From positions 69,132 to 133,131 of the forward strand of contig CAIFEZ010000004.1 of the NCBI GenBank assembly GCA_903789595.1: a stretch of 64,000 bases of DNA. Direction: 5' to 3'. Origin of the DNA: an uncultured eubacterium 1-6 (GTDB lineage Bacteria; Bacillota; Clostridia; Lachnospirales; Lachnospiraceae). Positions 47,999-59,175 of this stretch are shown one piece after another. The notes beneath the pieces were generated by a model, which was not told the DNA's origin, did not search any database, and saw nothing but the letters and a program-made list of their open reading frames with translations. The first letter of the stretch is position 1; each line of letters begins with the position of its first letter. Both the position numbers and the translations under genes were made by a program.

Positions 47999-48028
47999 TA
48001 CATATATCTATTAAAGGGCAGGGTTTTT

Positions 48029-48967
48029 ATGGGTAAGAAGCTCCTCTTCATCTACAATATGCATTCCGGAAAGGGCATGATCCGGGATCGGCTTGCGGAC
48101 ATCATAGACATTTTCACCCAGGGCGGTTTTGACGTTGTTGCTCATCCGACACAGGCAGTAGGAGATGCGACACAGTTTGTGAAGGATTACGCAGCCATGA
48201 GTGACTGCGTGGTCTGCAGCGGCGGAGACGGAACACTGGACGAGGTTGTAGACGGTGTCATGGATACTGTTCCGGACCTCCCCGTGGGATACATCCCCGC
48301 AGGCAGCACGAATGACTTCGCCAACAGCCTGGCAATTCCGCGCGACATGCTTCAGGCCGCACGCGACATTGTCCTGGGAGATCTGTATCAATGCGATGTC
48401 GGAGCTTTCAACGACAAGTTCTTCACCTATGTCGCAGCCTTTGGCATGTTTACAAACGTGTCCTATGAGACAGATCAGACACTGAAGAATAATCTCGGCC
48501 ATCTGGCATATCTTCTGCAGGCCGGGAAGGAAGTTTTTCGAATTCCCAGCTATCATCTGATCATTCAGGTGGACGGCCGCCGTATTGAAGGCAACTACAC
48601 CTACGGCATGATCACAAATACCCGTGTCGTCGGCGGTATGCGCAATCTGACCGGAACCTCAGTCGATATGAATGACGGACTCTTTGAAGTGACTCTGGTC
48701 CGCACACCTACAAACCCCATCGAGGTCAATGAAATTGTGCAGAACCTCCTGAACATCACCGAGAATACCTCTGCCCTCGTCGACAAGCTGAAGGCGCGCA
48801 GAATCGTTATTGATTCCTCCGAGGAGATTGCATGGACGCTCGACGGCGAGTACGGGGATTCCCATAATCATGTCACCATCGAGAACTGTCACAAGAAACT
48901 CCATCTCTATCTGAACCGCAGGAACAAAACCTATCCGGATCAGAACAGCACAGGGGAAAAGCACTGA
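48029..48967 (+). CDS. Diacylglycerol/lipid kinase family protein (YegS/BmrU type)
   Basis: This 312-residue protein belongs to the DAGK catalytic-domain family that phosphorylates lipids such as diacylglycerol. It opens KKLLFIYNMHSGKGMIRDRL and carries the nucleotide-binding motif CSGGDGTLDEVVDG (about residues 63-76) and PAGSTNDFANSL. The C-terminal region has LDGEYGD, matching the second-domain motif. The exact lipid substrate cannot be told. The ribosome site GGGCAGGG is moderate. It lies immediately after the repeat-rich gap and its promoter is not evident. Confidence 0.9.
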   Translation: MGKKLLFIYNMHSGKGMIRDRLADIIDIFTQGGFDVVAHPTQAVGDATQFVKDYAAMSDCVVCSGGDGTLDEVVDGVMDTVPDLPVGYIPAGSTNDFANSLAIPRDMLQAARDIVLGDLYQCDVGAFNDKFFTYVAAFGMFTNVSYETDQTLKNNLGHLAYLLQAGKEVFRIPSYHLIIQVDGRRIEGNYTYGMITNTRVVGGMRNLTGTSVDMNDGLFEVTLVRTPTNPIEVNEIVQNLLNITENTSALVDKLKARRIVIDSSEEIAWTLDGEYGDSHNHVTIENCHKKLHLYLNRRNKTYPDQNSTGEKH

Positions 48968-49011
48968 ATAGCAAAACTGTCGCCAATTTTTGACATCTAA
49001 TTCACAGGCTA

Positions 49012-49041
49012 TTGCAATCGTGAAACGACTTAGTATATAAT
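49012..49041 (+). promoter_or_regulatory. Probable fba promoter
   Basis: TTGCAA (49012-49017) and TATAAT (49036-49041) are 18 bp apart. A TTGACA lies upstream at about 48990 but its 17-bp partner is only TGCAAT. Leader of about 125 nt before fba. Confidence 0.6.
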
Positions 49042-49174
49042 GAGTGCGTCAGAAGATCAGAACCCGTCTGCGACACGGAATGTACGCGCGGAGCGGAATC
49101 CGGGGCAGAGGCTCTTCTTCAGTCGAAACGGTACACAGCAACAATGTACGCAGGAATCCTAAGGAGGATAAGAT

Positions 49175-50038
49175 ATGTTAGTTAACGCAGCTGAGATGCT
49201 TAAAAAGGCACAGGCCGGCCATTATGCAGTAGGCCAGTTCAATATCAACAACCTGGAGTGGACGAAGTCGATCCTTGAAACAGCGCAGAAGCTGAACTCC
49301 CCGGTTATTCTCGGCGTGTCCATGGGCGCCGGAAAGTATATGACAGGCTATAAGACCGTGGCTGCTATGGTTAAAGCCATGGACGAATCCCTCGGAATCA
49401 CGGTTCCGGTTGCGCTTCATCTGGATCATGGTGATTACGACGCCTGCTATGCCTGCATCAAGGCTGGTTTCACTTCTATCATGTTCGACGGCTCTCACCT
49501 TCCGTTTGACGAGAACTTCGCGAAGACTACCGAGCTGGTTTCCGTTTCTCATAAGCTCGGTCTTTCTATCGAGGCTGAGGTCGGAGCCATCGGCGGAGAG
49601 GAAGACGGCGTCGTAGGCATGGGCGAGTGCGCAAATCCCGAGGAGTGCAAGAAGATTGCGGACCTCGGCGTTGATTTCCTCGCGGCAGGCATCGGCAATA
49701 TCCACGGAGTATATCCTGCGAACTGGCCGGGCCTTTCCTTCGACACACTGGCGGCGATCAAGGCCAAGACCGGCGATATGCCTCTCGTTCTTCACGGCGG
49801 CACAGGAATTCCGGATGACCAGATCACAAAAGCTATCTCTCTCGGCGTTTCCAAGATCAATGTAAACACCGAGTGCCAGCTCGTATTCGCGGATGCAACC
49901 CGCAAATACATTGAAGCAGGCAAAGATCAGCAGGGCAAGGGATTCGATCCCAGAAAGCTTCTGAAGCCCGGCGCTGATGCAATCTGCGCAAAGGTAGAAG
50001 AGAAGATGAGACTCTTTGGTTCCGTAGACAAGGCCTGA
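49175..50038 (+). CDS. fba: Class II fructose-bisphosphate aldolase
   Basis: This zinc-dependent enzyme splits fructose-1,6-bisphosphate into two triose phosphates. The 287-residue protein contains VALHLDHGDYDACYACIKAG (zinc-ligand histidine and catalytic aspartate), EAEVGAIGGEEDGVVG, GNIHGVYP with a second ligand histidine and LHGGTGIPDDQI with a third. The size and motifs match the class IIB/GatY-like aldolases; a tagatose- or other aldolase specificity is possible but FBP is more likely. The ATG follows AAGGAGG. It stands alone with its own promoter and terminator. Confidence 0.92.
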   Translation: MLVNAAEMLKKAQAGHYAVGQFNINNLEWTKSILETAQKLNSPVILGVSMGAGKYMTGYKTVAAMVKAMDESLGITVPVALHLDHGDYDACYACIKAGFTSIMFDGSHLPFDENFAKTTELVSVSHKLGLSIEAEVGAIGGEEDGVVGMGECANPEECKKIADLGVDFLAAGIGNIHGVYPANWPGLSFDTLAAIKAKTGDMPLVLHGGTGIPDDQITKAISLGVSKINVNTECQLVFADATRKYIEAGKDQQGKGFDPRKLLKPGADAICAKVEEKMRLFGSVDKA

Positions 50039-50055
50039 GGTCGGGTAAACGGGAT

Positions 50056-50078
50056 AAAATCCGCATAGCGGGTTTTCT
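50056..50078 (+). terminator. Terminator-like hairpin after fba
   Basis: AAAATCCGC (50056-50064) pairs with GCGGGTTTT (50068-50076; one T-G pair) around ATA. It is 17 bp after the fba stop. Confidence 0.65.
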
Positions 50079-50152
50079 ATCTCTTTATCGCGACGCCCGC
50101 CGCACTGATCCTGTTGTGATCGGATGCGGCACACTGTCCGCGTAAATATTTG

Positions 50153-50191
50153 GACTGCCGCACTAGCCGCATTAGTGCGGCAGTCTTTTTT
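50153..50191 (+). terminator. Strong intrinsic terminator between fba and glnN
   Basis: A perfect 13-bp stem (50153-50165 with 50173-50185; core GACTGCCGCACTA) is followed by TTTTTT. It lies 67 bp before glnN, so it may end fba readthrough or attenuate glnN. Confidence 0.9.
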
Positions 50192-50257
50192 ACAGTCACA
50201 TTTTTCTGCAGCTGTTCAGGCTGACAGAAACTATTCCCAGACAAGCAGGAGGAAATC

Positions 50258-52384
50258 ATGACAGACGATTTTAATCCCTATGTTAATCCGGCCGACATCT
50301 TCGGCGAGCTCGTGTTCAATGACGAAACCATGCAGGAGCGTCTTCCGAAAAAGGTATATGCCAAGCTGAAAAAAATCATCAACGAAGGCGGTGATCTGGA
50401 TCTGGATACCGCAGATGTCATCGCGCATGAGATGAAGGAATGGGCAATCGAGAAGGGCGCTACCCACTATACGCACTGGTTTCAGCCCCTGAACGGACTT
50501 ACCGCAGAAAAGCATGATTCATTCATCACCTCGCCGCTTCCTTCCGGCAAAACTCTGATGAGCTTTTCCGGAAAAGAGCTGATCAAGGGAGAACCGGACG
50601 CGTCGTCTTTCCCGTCCGGAGGCCTGCGCGCCACGTTTGAGGCAAGAGGATACACGGCATGGGACTGCACCTCTCCGGCATTTATTCGCCAGGATGAGGG
50701 CGGTGCCACTCTTTGCATCCCGACCGCATTCTGTTCCTATACAGGAGAGGCGCTGGACCAGAAAACGCCATTGCTCCGTTCCATGGAGGTCATCAACCGG
50801 GAGTCTCTTCGTCTTCTGAAGCTGTTCGGGAACACGACCTCCACAAAGGTCACTCCATCTATCGGCGCAGAGCAGGAATACTTCATTGTAGATGAGAAGA
50901 AATATCTGCAGCGCAAGGATCTGATCTATACCGGCCGCACGCTGTTCGGAACCATGCCGGCAAAGGGTCAGGAAATGGATGACCATTATTTCGGAATCAT
51001 TCAGCCCCGCATTGCTTCCTTTATGAAGGATGTGGATATTGAGCTCTGGAAAATGGGCGTTACCGCAAAAACCGAGCACAACGAGGTCGCGCCGGGTCAG
51101 CATGAGCTTGCTGTCATCTATTCCGAGGCGAATGTAGCAACAGACGACAATCACCTTGTGATGCAGACGCTGAAACGAGTGGCCAGGAAGCACGGACTGA
51201 AGTGCCTTCTGCATGAGAAACCCTTTGAAGGCGTAAACGGCTCCGGAAAGCATGACAACTGGTCTCTGACCACCGATGACGGGATCAATCTGCTGGATCC
51301 GGGAAAGACCCCTCATGAGAATATTCAGTTTCTTCTGATCCTTTCCTGTATTGTGAAGGCTGTGGACGAGCATGCCGGCCTTCTCAGGGAATCCGCAGCT
51401 GATCCGGGAAATGACCACAGACTCGGCGCGAATGAAGCGCCGCCGGCCATCCTGTCCATTTTCCTCGGAGAGCAGCTCGAGGATGTCGTAGAGCAGCTGA
51501 TCAGCACAGGCGACGCAAAGCGAAGCCTCAAGGGCGAACGGCTCTCCACAGGAGTTTCCAGCCTTCCGGATCTGTATAAGGACGCGACCGACCGGAACCG
51601 TACGTCACCCTTTGCTTTCACCGGAAACAAATTCGAATTCCGCATGGTCGGCTCACAGGATTCCATCGCAGAGCCGAATGTCGTTCTGAACACCATTGTG
51701 GCAGAAGCATTTTCAGATGCCTGTGACATTCTGGAGAAGGCTGAGCACTTCCCGCAGGCGGTTCATGATCTGATCAAGAAGAATTTCACTGAGCATGAGC
51801 GCATTATCTTCAACGGCGACGGCTACTCTGAAGAATGGGTAAAGGAAGCTGAAAGAAGGGGCCTGCCGAACATCACCTGCGAAGTAGACGCGATTCCGGA
51901 GCTCGTCACCGATCAGACGGTCCGCATGTATGAGAAGTTCCACGTCTTCACCCAGACCGAGCTGGAATCCCGTGCGGAGATCAAATATGAGAACTATGCC
52001 AAGACAATCAACATCGAGGCAAAGGCAATGATCAACATTGCCAGCAAGCGTCTGATTCCGGCTGTCATCCGGTATACCACCGGACTTGCCGAATCCATTA
52101 ACGCGGTTCGTGCCGCAGGTGTCGACGAGGTTTCCGTGCAGACCGAGCTGCTTCAGAGAACCAGCAGTCTCCTTCGGGAGAGCATGAACGCGCTCCGCGC
52201 ACTGTCAGAGACAGATGCTCAGGCCAATACAATGGCGAGAGGAAGAGAACAGGCGAAGTTCTGTCACGACAGAGTAGCTCCGGCTATGGAGGCGCTCCGC
52301 AGACCGATCGATGAACTGGAACAGATCGTGGATAAATCGCTGTGGCCCATGCCGTCCTATGGAGATCTGCTCTTTGAAGTGTAA
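50258..52384 (+). CDS. glnN: Glutamine synthetase, type III
   Basis: This enzyme makes glutamine from glutamate, ammonia and ATP. At 708 residues it is the large GSIII type, distinct from the roughly 450-residue GlnA. GSIII features include THWFQPLNGLTAEKHDSFI near the N-terminus, GAEQEYFIVD, EVAPGQHELAVIYSEANVAT, NGSGKHDNWSL and RLGANEAPPAIL. The C-terminal third is helical. The ATG follows CAGGAGG. No promoter is obvious; a strong terminator precedes it closely. A PucR-type regulator follows, but a link to nitrogen control is only inferred from adjacency. Confidence 0.97.
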   Translation: MTDDFNPYVNPADIFGELVFNDETMQERLPKKVYAKLKKIINEGGDLDLDTADVIAHEMKEWAIEKGATHYTHWFQPLNGLTAEKHDSFITSPLPSGKTLMSFSGKELIKGEPDASSFPSGGLRATFEARGYTAWDCTSPAFIRQDEGGATLCIPTAFCSYTGEALDQKTPLLRSMEVINRESLRLLKLFGNTTSTKVTPSIGAEQEYFIVDEKKYLQRKDLIYTGRTLFGTMPAKGQEMDDHYFGIIQPRIASFMKDVDIELWKMGVTAKTEHNEVAPGQHELAVIYSEANVATDDNHLVMQTLKRVARKHGLKCLLHEKPFEGVNGSGKHDNWSLTTDDGINLLDPGKTPHENIQFLLILSCIVKAVDEHAGLLRESAADPGNDHRLGANEAPPAILSIFLGEQLEDVVEQLISTGDAKRSLKGERLSTGVSSLPDLYKDATDRNRTSPFAFTGNKFEFRMVGSQDSIAEPNVVLNTIVAEAFSDACDILEKAEHFPQAVHDLIKKNFTEHERIIFNGDGYSEEWVKEAERRGLPNITCEVDAIPELVTDQTVRMYEKFHVFTQTELESRAEIKYENYAKTINIEAKAMINIASKRLIPAVIRYTTGLAESINAVRAAGVDEVSVQTELLQRTSSLLRESMNALRALSETDAQANTMARGREQAKFCHDRVAPAMEALRRPIDELEQIVDKSLWPMPSYGDLLFEV

Positions 52385-52413
52385 TACAATAATTTATCTT
52401 CTGCATGTAAAGG

Positions 52414-52442
52414 TTGCAATATATTTACAAAAGTGTTACAAT
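52414..52442 (+). promoter_or_regulatory. Probable promoter of the PucR-type regulator
   Basis: TTGCAA (52414-52419) and TACAAT (52437-52442) with 17-bp spacing. The leader of about 170 nt has an inverted repeat, TTTTAGGCTGCC (52454) and GGCAGCTTAAAA (52590), the second arm reaching the ribosome site region. Confidence 0.6.
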
Positions 52443-52618
52443 TCGACCGTCAGTTTTAGGCTGCCAAACCATGAAACATGCGTCACCTAAAATAATGCAC
52501 AAATATGCTTCCATTTTTGTGTCATTTATTATAAAATATATTTGTTTGATTCGCGTGAACAGCGTCAAATGAGCACAGACGCGGTTTTCGGCAGCTTAAA
52601 ATGAAAGAGGGTAGCAAA

Positions 52619-53710
52619 ATGATTTCGAATCAGATTCTGCAGAGTACGATTGAGGGACTCAAAAATATCTCCAAGATGGATTTCGGCGTATATGATACCG
52701 CCGGAAAACTTCTGGTTTCCACGTCCTCTGAAATGGATGCGGCAAAGGATGATCTGCTTGATTTCGCTCAGTCACAGGCAGACTCCCAGACCATACGCGG
52801 AGTACAGTTTTTCAAGGTGTACGATGAGCATCAGCTCGAATATATTCTGCTTGCCCAGGGATCCGGAGATGAAAATCTTCTGGTCGGAAAGATGGCCGTA
52901 TTCCAGCTTCAGGGCCTCCTGACCGCGTATAAGGAGCGCTTTGATAAGGACAACTTCATCAAGAACCTTCTTCTGGACAACCTTCTGCTTGTCGATATCT
53001 ATAACCGCGCAAAGAAGCTCCACATCACACCGGACGCCAGAAGAGTTGTATATATTCTGGAGGCGCCTCAGGAGAAGGACCATCAGGGAAACCTTGAGAA
53101 TATCAAGAATACCATCAACGGCAAAAACTCCGATTTCATCACCGCCATCGACGAAAAGAGCATCATCATCGTCAAGGAGCTGGAAGAAGAGGATGACTAT
53201 GCCGAAGCGGAAAAGTTCGCGAATTCGATTCTTGACGCGGTCGGAAGGGATCCGGAGGGAGACGTTCACATCGCGTTCGGTACCATCGTCAAGGAGCTGA
53301 AGGAGGTATCCCGCTCCTACAAGGAAGCGAAAATGGCCATGGATGTCGGAAAAATTTTCTCCGACGGAAAAGACGTTTACGCATATAACCAGCTCGGGAT
53401 CGGCCGTCTGATCTATCAGCTTCCCATCCCTCTGTGCAAGATGTTCATCCGCGAGATTTTTGCGAATAAGTCCCCGGATGATTTTGACGAGGAGACACTT
53501 ACGACCATCAACAAGTTCTTTGAGAACAATCTGAATGTGTCAGAGACATCCAGGCAGCTTTATATTCACAGAAATACCCTTGTATACCGGCTGGACAAGC
53601 TTCAGAAGAGCACCGGCCTTGACCTGAGAGTATTCGAGGACGCCATCACGTTCAAGATCGCCCTCATGGTCGTCAAGTATATGAAGTATATGGAGACACT
53701 GGACTACTGA
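52619..53710 (+). CDS. PucR/CdaR-type transcriptional regulator
   Basis: This 363-residue protein has a C-terminal helix-turn-helix of the PucR type: FFENNLNVSETSRQLYIHRN, then TLVYRLDKLQKSTGLDLR (about residues 300-340). A central degenerate GGDEF-like domain (about 130-265) is typical of CdaR proteins. The N-terminal 110 residues are a PAS-like sensor domain opening QILQSTIEGLKNISKMDFGV. I start at ATG 52619 after AGAGGG. The ligand is unknown. It lies between glnN and ftsE and has its own promoter. Confidence 0.87.
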   Translation: MISNQILQSTIEGLKNISKMDFGVYDTAGKLLVSTSSEMDAAKDDLLDFAQSQADSQTIRGVQFFKVYDEHQLEYILLAQGSGDENLLVGKMAVFQLQGLLTAYKERFDKDNFIKNLLLDNLLLVDIYNRAKKLHITPDARRVVYILEAPQEKDHQGNLENIKNTINGKNSDFITAIDEKSIIIVKELEEEDDYAEAEKFANSILDAVGRDPEGDVHIAFGTIVKELKEVSRSYKEAKMAMDVGKIFSDGKDVYAYNQLGIGRLIYQLPIPLCKMFIREIFANKSPDDFDEETLTTINKFFENNLNVSETSRQLYIHRNTLVYRLDKLQKSTGLDLRVFEDAITFKIALMVVKYMKYMETLDY

Positions 53711-53750
53711 CGCCCGGTTCTCCGGCAGTACAGCAGCAGGAGGAGTATTA

Positions 53751-54437
53751 ATGATAACATTCGATAATGTTACGAAGATATATGAGAAAGGCCAGAACCC
53801 TGCGATTGATCATGTATCTCTGAACATCGAAAAAGGGGAATTCGTGTTCATCGTCGGCAACAGCGGGTCGGGCAAAACCACCATGATTGAGCTGATGCTG
53901 AAGGAGCTCAGCCCGACATCCGGAAAGATTACCATCAACGGTCATAACCTGAACCGGATGCGGAGCAGCAAAATCGCGAAATACCGCCGCGGGCTCGGCG
54001 TTGTATTCCAGGATTTCCGTCTTCTGAAGGACAGGAATGTCTATGAGAATGTGGCTTTTGCCCAGCGTGTAATCGAAAAACCGAACCGCATCATCAAGAA
54101 ACGGGTTCCGGAGGTCCTTACCCTGGTCGGCCTTGCCACCAAGTACCGTTCGTATCCGAGCGAACTCTCCGGCGGAGAGCAGCAGAGGGTCGCTCTTGCA
54201 AGGGCTCTTGTCAACCGGCCGGATATTCTTCTCGCGGACGAGCCGACCGGAAACCTTGATCCGAAGAATTCCGCGGAGATCATGGAACTTCTGGAAGAAA
54301 TCAATATGCGGGGAACCACCGTTGTAGTAGTCACTCATAACCGGGAAATCGTCAACAAAATGAAGAAACGGGTCATCCGGCTGAGAAAAGGCGTCATTGT
54401 AAGCGACGAACAGGAAGGTGGTTATATTGAAGATTAG
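53751..54437 (+). CDS. ftsE: Cell division ATP-binding protein FtsE
   Basis: FtsE is the ATPase of the FtsEX complex, which activates cell-wall hydrolases. The 228-residue protein has Walker A GNSGSGKT (residues 36-43), Q-loop QDFRLLKDRNVYENVAFA, signature LSGGEQQRVALARAL (about 139) and Walker B ILLADEPTGNLDP. All motifs are intact. The ATG follows AGGAGG. Its end overlaps ftsX by 11 bp with the start chosen here. Confidence 0.97.
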   Translation: MITFDNVTKIYEKGQNPAIDHVSLNIEKGEFVFIVGNSGSGKTTMIELMLKELSPTSGKITINGHNLNRMRSSKIAKYRRGLGVVFQDFRLLKDRNVYENVAFAQRVIEKPNRIIKKRVPEVLTLVGLATKYRSYPSELSGGEQQRVALARALVNRPDILLADEPTGNLDPKNSAEIMELLEEINMRGTTVVVVTHNREIVNKMKKRVIRLRKGVIVSDEQEGGYIED

Positions 54438-55347
54438 AAGTATCTTTTACAATGCCGGACAGGGCGCCAAGAACATCGTGAGGAACAAGATGTTCTCCCT
54501 GGCCTCCATTGCGACGATGTCAGCATGTATTTTTATTTTCGGCGTATTTTTTTCGATCGTACTGAACTTCTCCTATATTCTCCGGAATGTGGAGACAAAC
54601 GTCGGAATTACCGTCTTCTTCAATGAAGATGTGGATCAGGCGGGCATCGACCGCATCGGCTCCGAGATCAGCAGCCAGACAGATATGGTAAAGGAAATGC
54701 GCTATGTATCCGCGGATGAAGCATGGGCGAGCTTCTCCGCCAAATATTTCAGCGGCAACGAGGAAGCGGCAGAGGGATGGAGGAACAACAACGACAACCC
54801 TCTCGCGAATTCCGCACATTTTGAGGTATATCCGAACAACATCGAGCAGCAGGACAAGCTGGTAAGCTACATCCAGGGACTGGACGGCGTCCGTCAGGTC
54901 AACCAGAGTGAACAGGCGTCCACGACGCTTTCGACGATGAACCGTCTCATTGCCACGATTTCCATCATCATCATCCTGGTGCTTCTCGTGGTCTCGGCGT
55001 TCCTGATCAACAATACCGTCACGGTCGGCATCAACGTCAGGAAAGAGGAGATCGCCATACAGAAGCTGATCGGCGCGACGAATGCATTTGTCCGGCTTCC
55101 GTTTATTCTCGAGGGTATCCTGATCGGTCTGATCGGTGCAGCCATTCCGCTTATCATCATTTATTTCGTGTACAATAAGGCGGTAAGCTACATCCTGTCA
55201 CGTTTCAGCGTGCTGAGCAGCTTTATGAACGGCCTGCTTCCGGTCAATTCCGTTTACCGCATTCTGCTTCCGGTCGGGCTTATCCTCGGCGTCGGAATCG
55301 CTTTGATCGGATCGCTGGCAGCTATCCATAAGCATCTGAAGGTATGA
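54427..55347 (+). CDS. ftsX: Cell division membrane protein FtsX
   Basis: FtsX is the membrane partner of FtsE and carries the signal across the membrane to a peptidoglycan hydrolase or its coiled-coil activator. The 306-residue protein has four helices: one at about 22-48, then three at about 175-205, 223-250 and 268-300. The large extracytoplasmic loop (about 50-170) is the hydrolase-binding domain. I start at TTG 54427 (MKIRSIFYNAGQGAKNIVRN), about 9 bp after GGAAGG; the GTG at 54418 abuts that site. ctpA follows, a common neighbour. Confidence 0.95.
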   Translation: MKIRSIFYNAGQGAKNIVRNKMFSLASIATMSACIFIFGVFFSIVLNFSYILRNVETNVGITVFFNEDVDQAGIDRIGSEISSQTDMVKEMRYVSADEAWASFSAKYFSGNEEAAEGWRNNNDNPLANSAHFEVYPNNIEQQDKLVSYIQGLDGVRQVNQSEQASTTLSTMNRLIATISIIIILVLLVVSAFLINNTVTVGINVRKEEIAIQKLIGATNAFVRLPFILEGILIGLIGAAIPLIIIYFVYNKAVSYILSRFSVLSSFMNGLLPVNSVYRILLPVGLILGVGIALIGSLAAIHKHLKV

Positions 55348-55410
55348 TCTGCTCCGGATTCTTCTTTTTTCTGATCTTCAGGGATACAGGAAGAAAAAGT
55401 CCGGTACATC

Positions 55411-55468
55411 ACCCCGCTTTTTTCCATCTGGTTTCTTACCATTGCCGACGGAAAAGGGCGGGGTTTTT
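55411..55468 (+). terminator. Probable terminator after ftsX
   Basis: ACCCCGC (55411-55417) pairs with GCGGGGT (55458-55464), extended by TTTTCC/GGAAAA-type pairing in the arms, and the 3' arm runs into TTTTT. The loop is long. Confidence 0.65.
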
Positions 55469-55546
55469 CCTATGACACACATCGCGCGGCAGCTGCGTCG
55501 GGCAGCTGCCGCGCCGCACCAGGTATGATTCCAGGAAGGTTTACAA

Positions 55547-56926
55547 ATGGCAGACAACAATATGAATCACTCGAACAGGCGGCTCTTTCTGCATCGTTTC
55601 CTCGAAAAAATAAGAAGAAACTGGAAACCTTTCCTCGCAGGCGTCCTGGTCACGGTCCTTTCGGGAGTCGTCTTTTTTTCCATCTATCTCAATCTCGGAC
55701 CGCTTTCCTCTCCCTCCAGCCCCTCGAGCCTTTCCGCCTACCGGAAGGCCCGTCAGATCCAGAGCATCATCCGCCGGTACTACCTGAACGATATTGACGA
55801 ACAGTCCGAGACGAACACCATGTATCTCGGTCTGGTGACCGGACTCGGCGACAAATACTCCACCTACTACACGGCGGAGCAGTACAAGAAAATCAAGATG
55901 TCAAACGACGGGCAGATGGAAGGAATCGGAATTACGATTTCGAAAAGTGAGGACGACAAGGCGCTGAAGATCGAATCCGTGCTGGAGGATTCCCCGGCTG
56001 AAAAGGCAGGACTCGCTGAGGGCGACCGGATCACGATGCTGAACGGCAAAAGCACGGAAGACATGACCTCGTCTGACGCGGTCTCGCTCATTCAGAACAG
56101 CGTCAGCGATCAGGTCACCATGACCGTTGTGCCCGCTTCCGGAGGAGATTCCAGGGAAGTTACTCTGACGAAGGAGACGCTGACCCGCAGTGTCGTGACC
56201 GGCAGTATGCTGGATGACAGTATCGGGTATATCCAGATCACCAGCTTCAACCGCCTCACCTCCGAACAGTTTCAGGACGCCTATGACAGTCTGAATCAGG
56301 AGGGCATGAAGGGACTGATCATCGACCTGAGAGACAACCTCGGCGGACTGGTCAGCGCCTGCTGCGATACTCTTCGCGTTTTCATGCCGAAGGGTCCGCT
56401 GGTCTATGAGCAGGACCGCAACGGAGACGAACGGCAGCGGGACAATGACACCGATCATCAGACGGACCTCCCCGTTATTCTTCTCGTCAACGGAAACACC
56501 GCCAGCGCCTCTGAAATGTTTGCCGGGGCAGTTCTGGACTACAACGTCGGAATAGCCGTCGGCACCGTAACCTACGGCAAGGGAATCGAACAGGATTCCT
56601 ATACCCTTTCGGACGGGAGCGTCCTGAAGATCACAACGACGCACTATTACACGCCGAATCACAACGATGTCAATGGCAGCGGCATCACGCCGAACATCAC
56701 CGTCGAGGCGGATAAGGATGAAACCGCGGACAGCCAGCTTGAGAAGGCAACTGCCGTTATGAAAGAAGAGATCTCCGGGAAAACAATCGAGCAGATCATA
56801 AAGGAAAACGACGGGACCGGGAGCAACTACAAAAATACCGACACAGACCTTGAAGACGCCAAAGATGTCTCCTCTGTTTCCGACACATCGAACGAGAATG
56901 TCCCAGACACCTCTTCCCGCCCGTAG
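55547..56926 (+). CDS. ctpA: C-terminal processing peptidase (S41, CtpA-like)
   Basis: This serine protease of family S41 acts outside the membrane. The 459-residue protein has an N-terminal membrane helix (about 28-50), a PDZ domain with [20 protein letters not shown] and [16 protein letters not shown] (about 122-205), and the protease domain. The catalytic serine lies in [14 protein letters not shown] (about 317-330) and the general base is K345 in TYGKG. The C-terminal 60 residues are low-complexity Asp/Ser/Thr. A role with ftsEX in cell-wall remodelling is likely by context. Confidence 0.95.
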   Translation: MADNNMNHSNRRLFLHRFLEKIRRNWKPFLAGVLVTVLSGVVFFSIYLNLGPLSSPSSPSSLSAYRKARQIQSIIRRYYLNDIDEQSETNTMYLGLVTGLGDKYSTYYTAEQYKKIKMSNDGQMEGIGITISKSEDDKALKIESVLEDSPAEKAGLAEGDRITMLNGKSTEDMTSSDAVSLIQNSVSDQVTMTVVPASGGDSREVTLTKETLTRSVVTGSMLDDSIGYIQITSFNRLTSEQFQDAYDSLNQEGMKGLIIDLRDNLGGLVSACCDTLRVFMPKGPLVYEQDRNGDERQRDNDTDHQTDLPVILLVNGNTASASEMFAGAVLDYNVGIAVGTVTYGKGIEQDSYTLSDGSVLKITTTHYYTPNHNDVNGSGITPNITVEADKDETADSQLEKATAVMKEEISGKTIEQIIKENDGTGSNYKNTDTDLEDAKDVSSVSDTSNENVPDTSSRP

Positions 56927-57021
56927 GAAATACGAAAAATTCCGATACGTTTTATTTTGTGCACCAACACAGAACCTTTTCCCTGCGTGAAAAAAGGAAT
57001 GATCATCAGAAAGGAGTATTT

Positions 57022-59004
<1,983 letters not shown>

Positions 59005-59090
59005 TTCCAGCAAAATGACATCTTTGCCGTTTTCGTGGTGCGTGAACAGCCCCCTCTGACGCATGCCTTGTAATATCTGCAAGTTCCGGA

Positions 59091-59120
59091 TTGCATCCCG
59101 CGCAGGACAGAAGGTATAAT
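59091..59120 (+). promoter_or_regulatory. Promoter of the sucrose repressor gene
   Basis: TTGCAT (59091-59096) and TATAAT (59115-59120) are 18 bp apart, about 55 bp before the ATG. Confidence 0.65.
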
Positions 59121-59175
59121 AGTATCGTGGAATGGATTCCATATCTGACTATTTTAAAAAGGACAACGACAGCAT

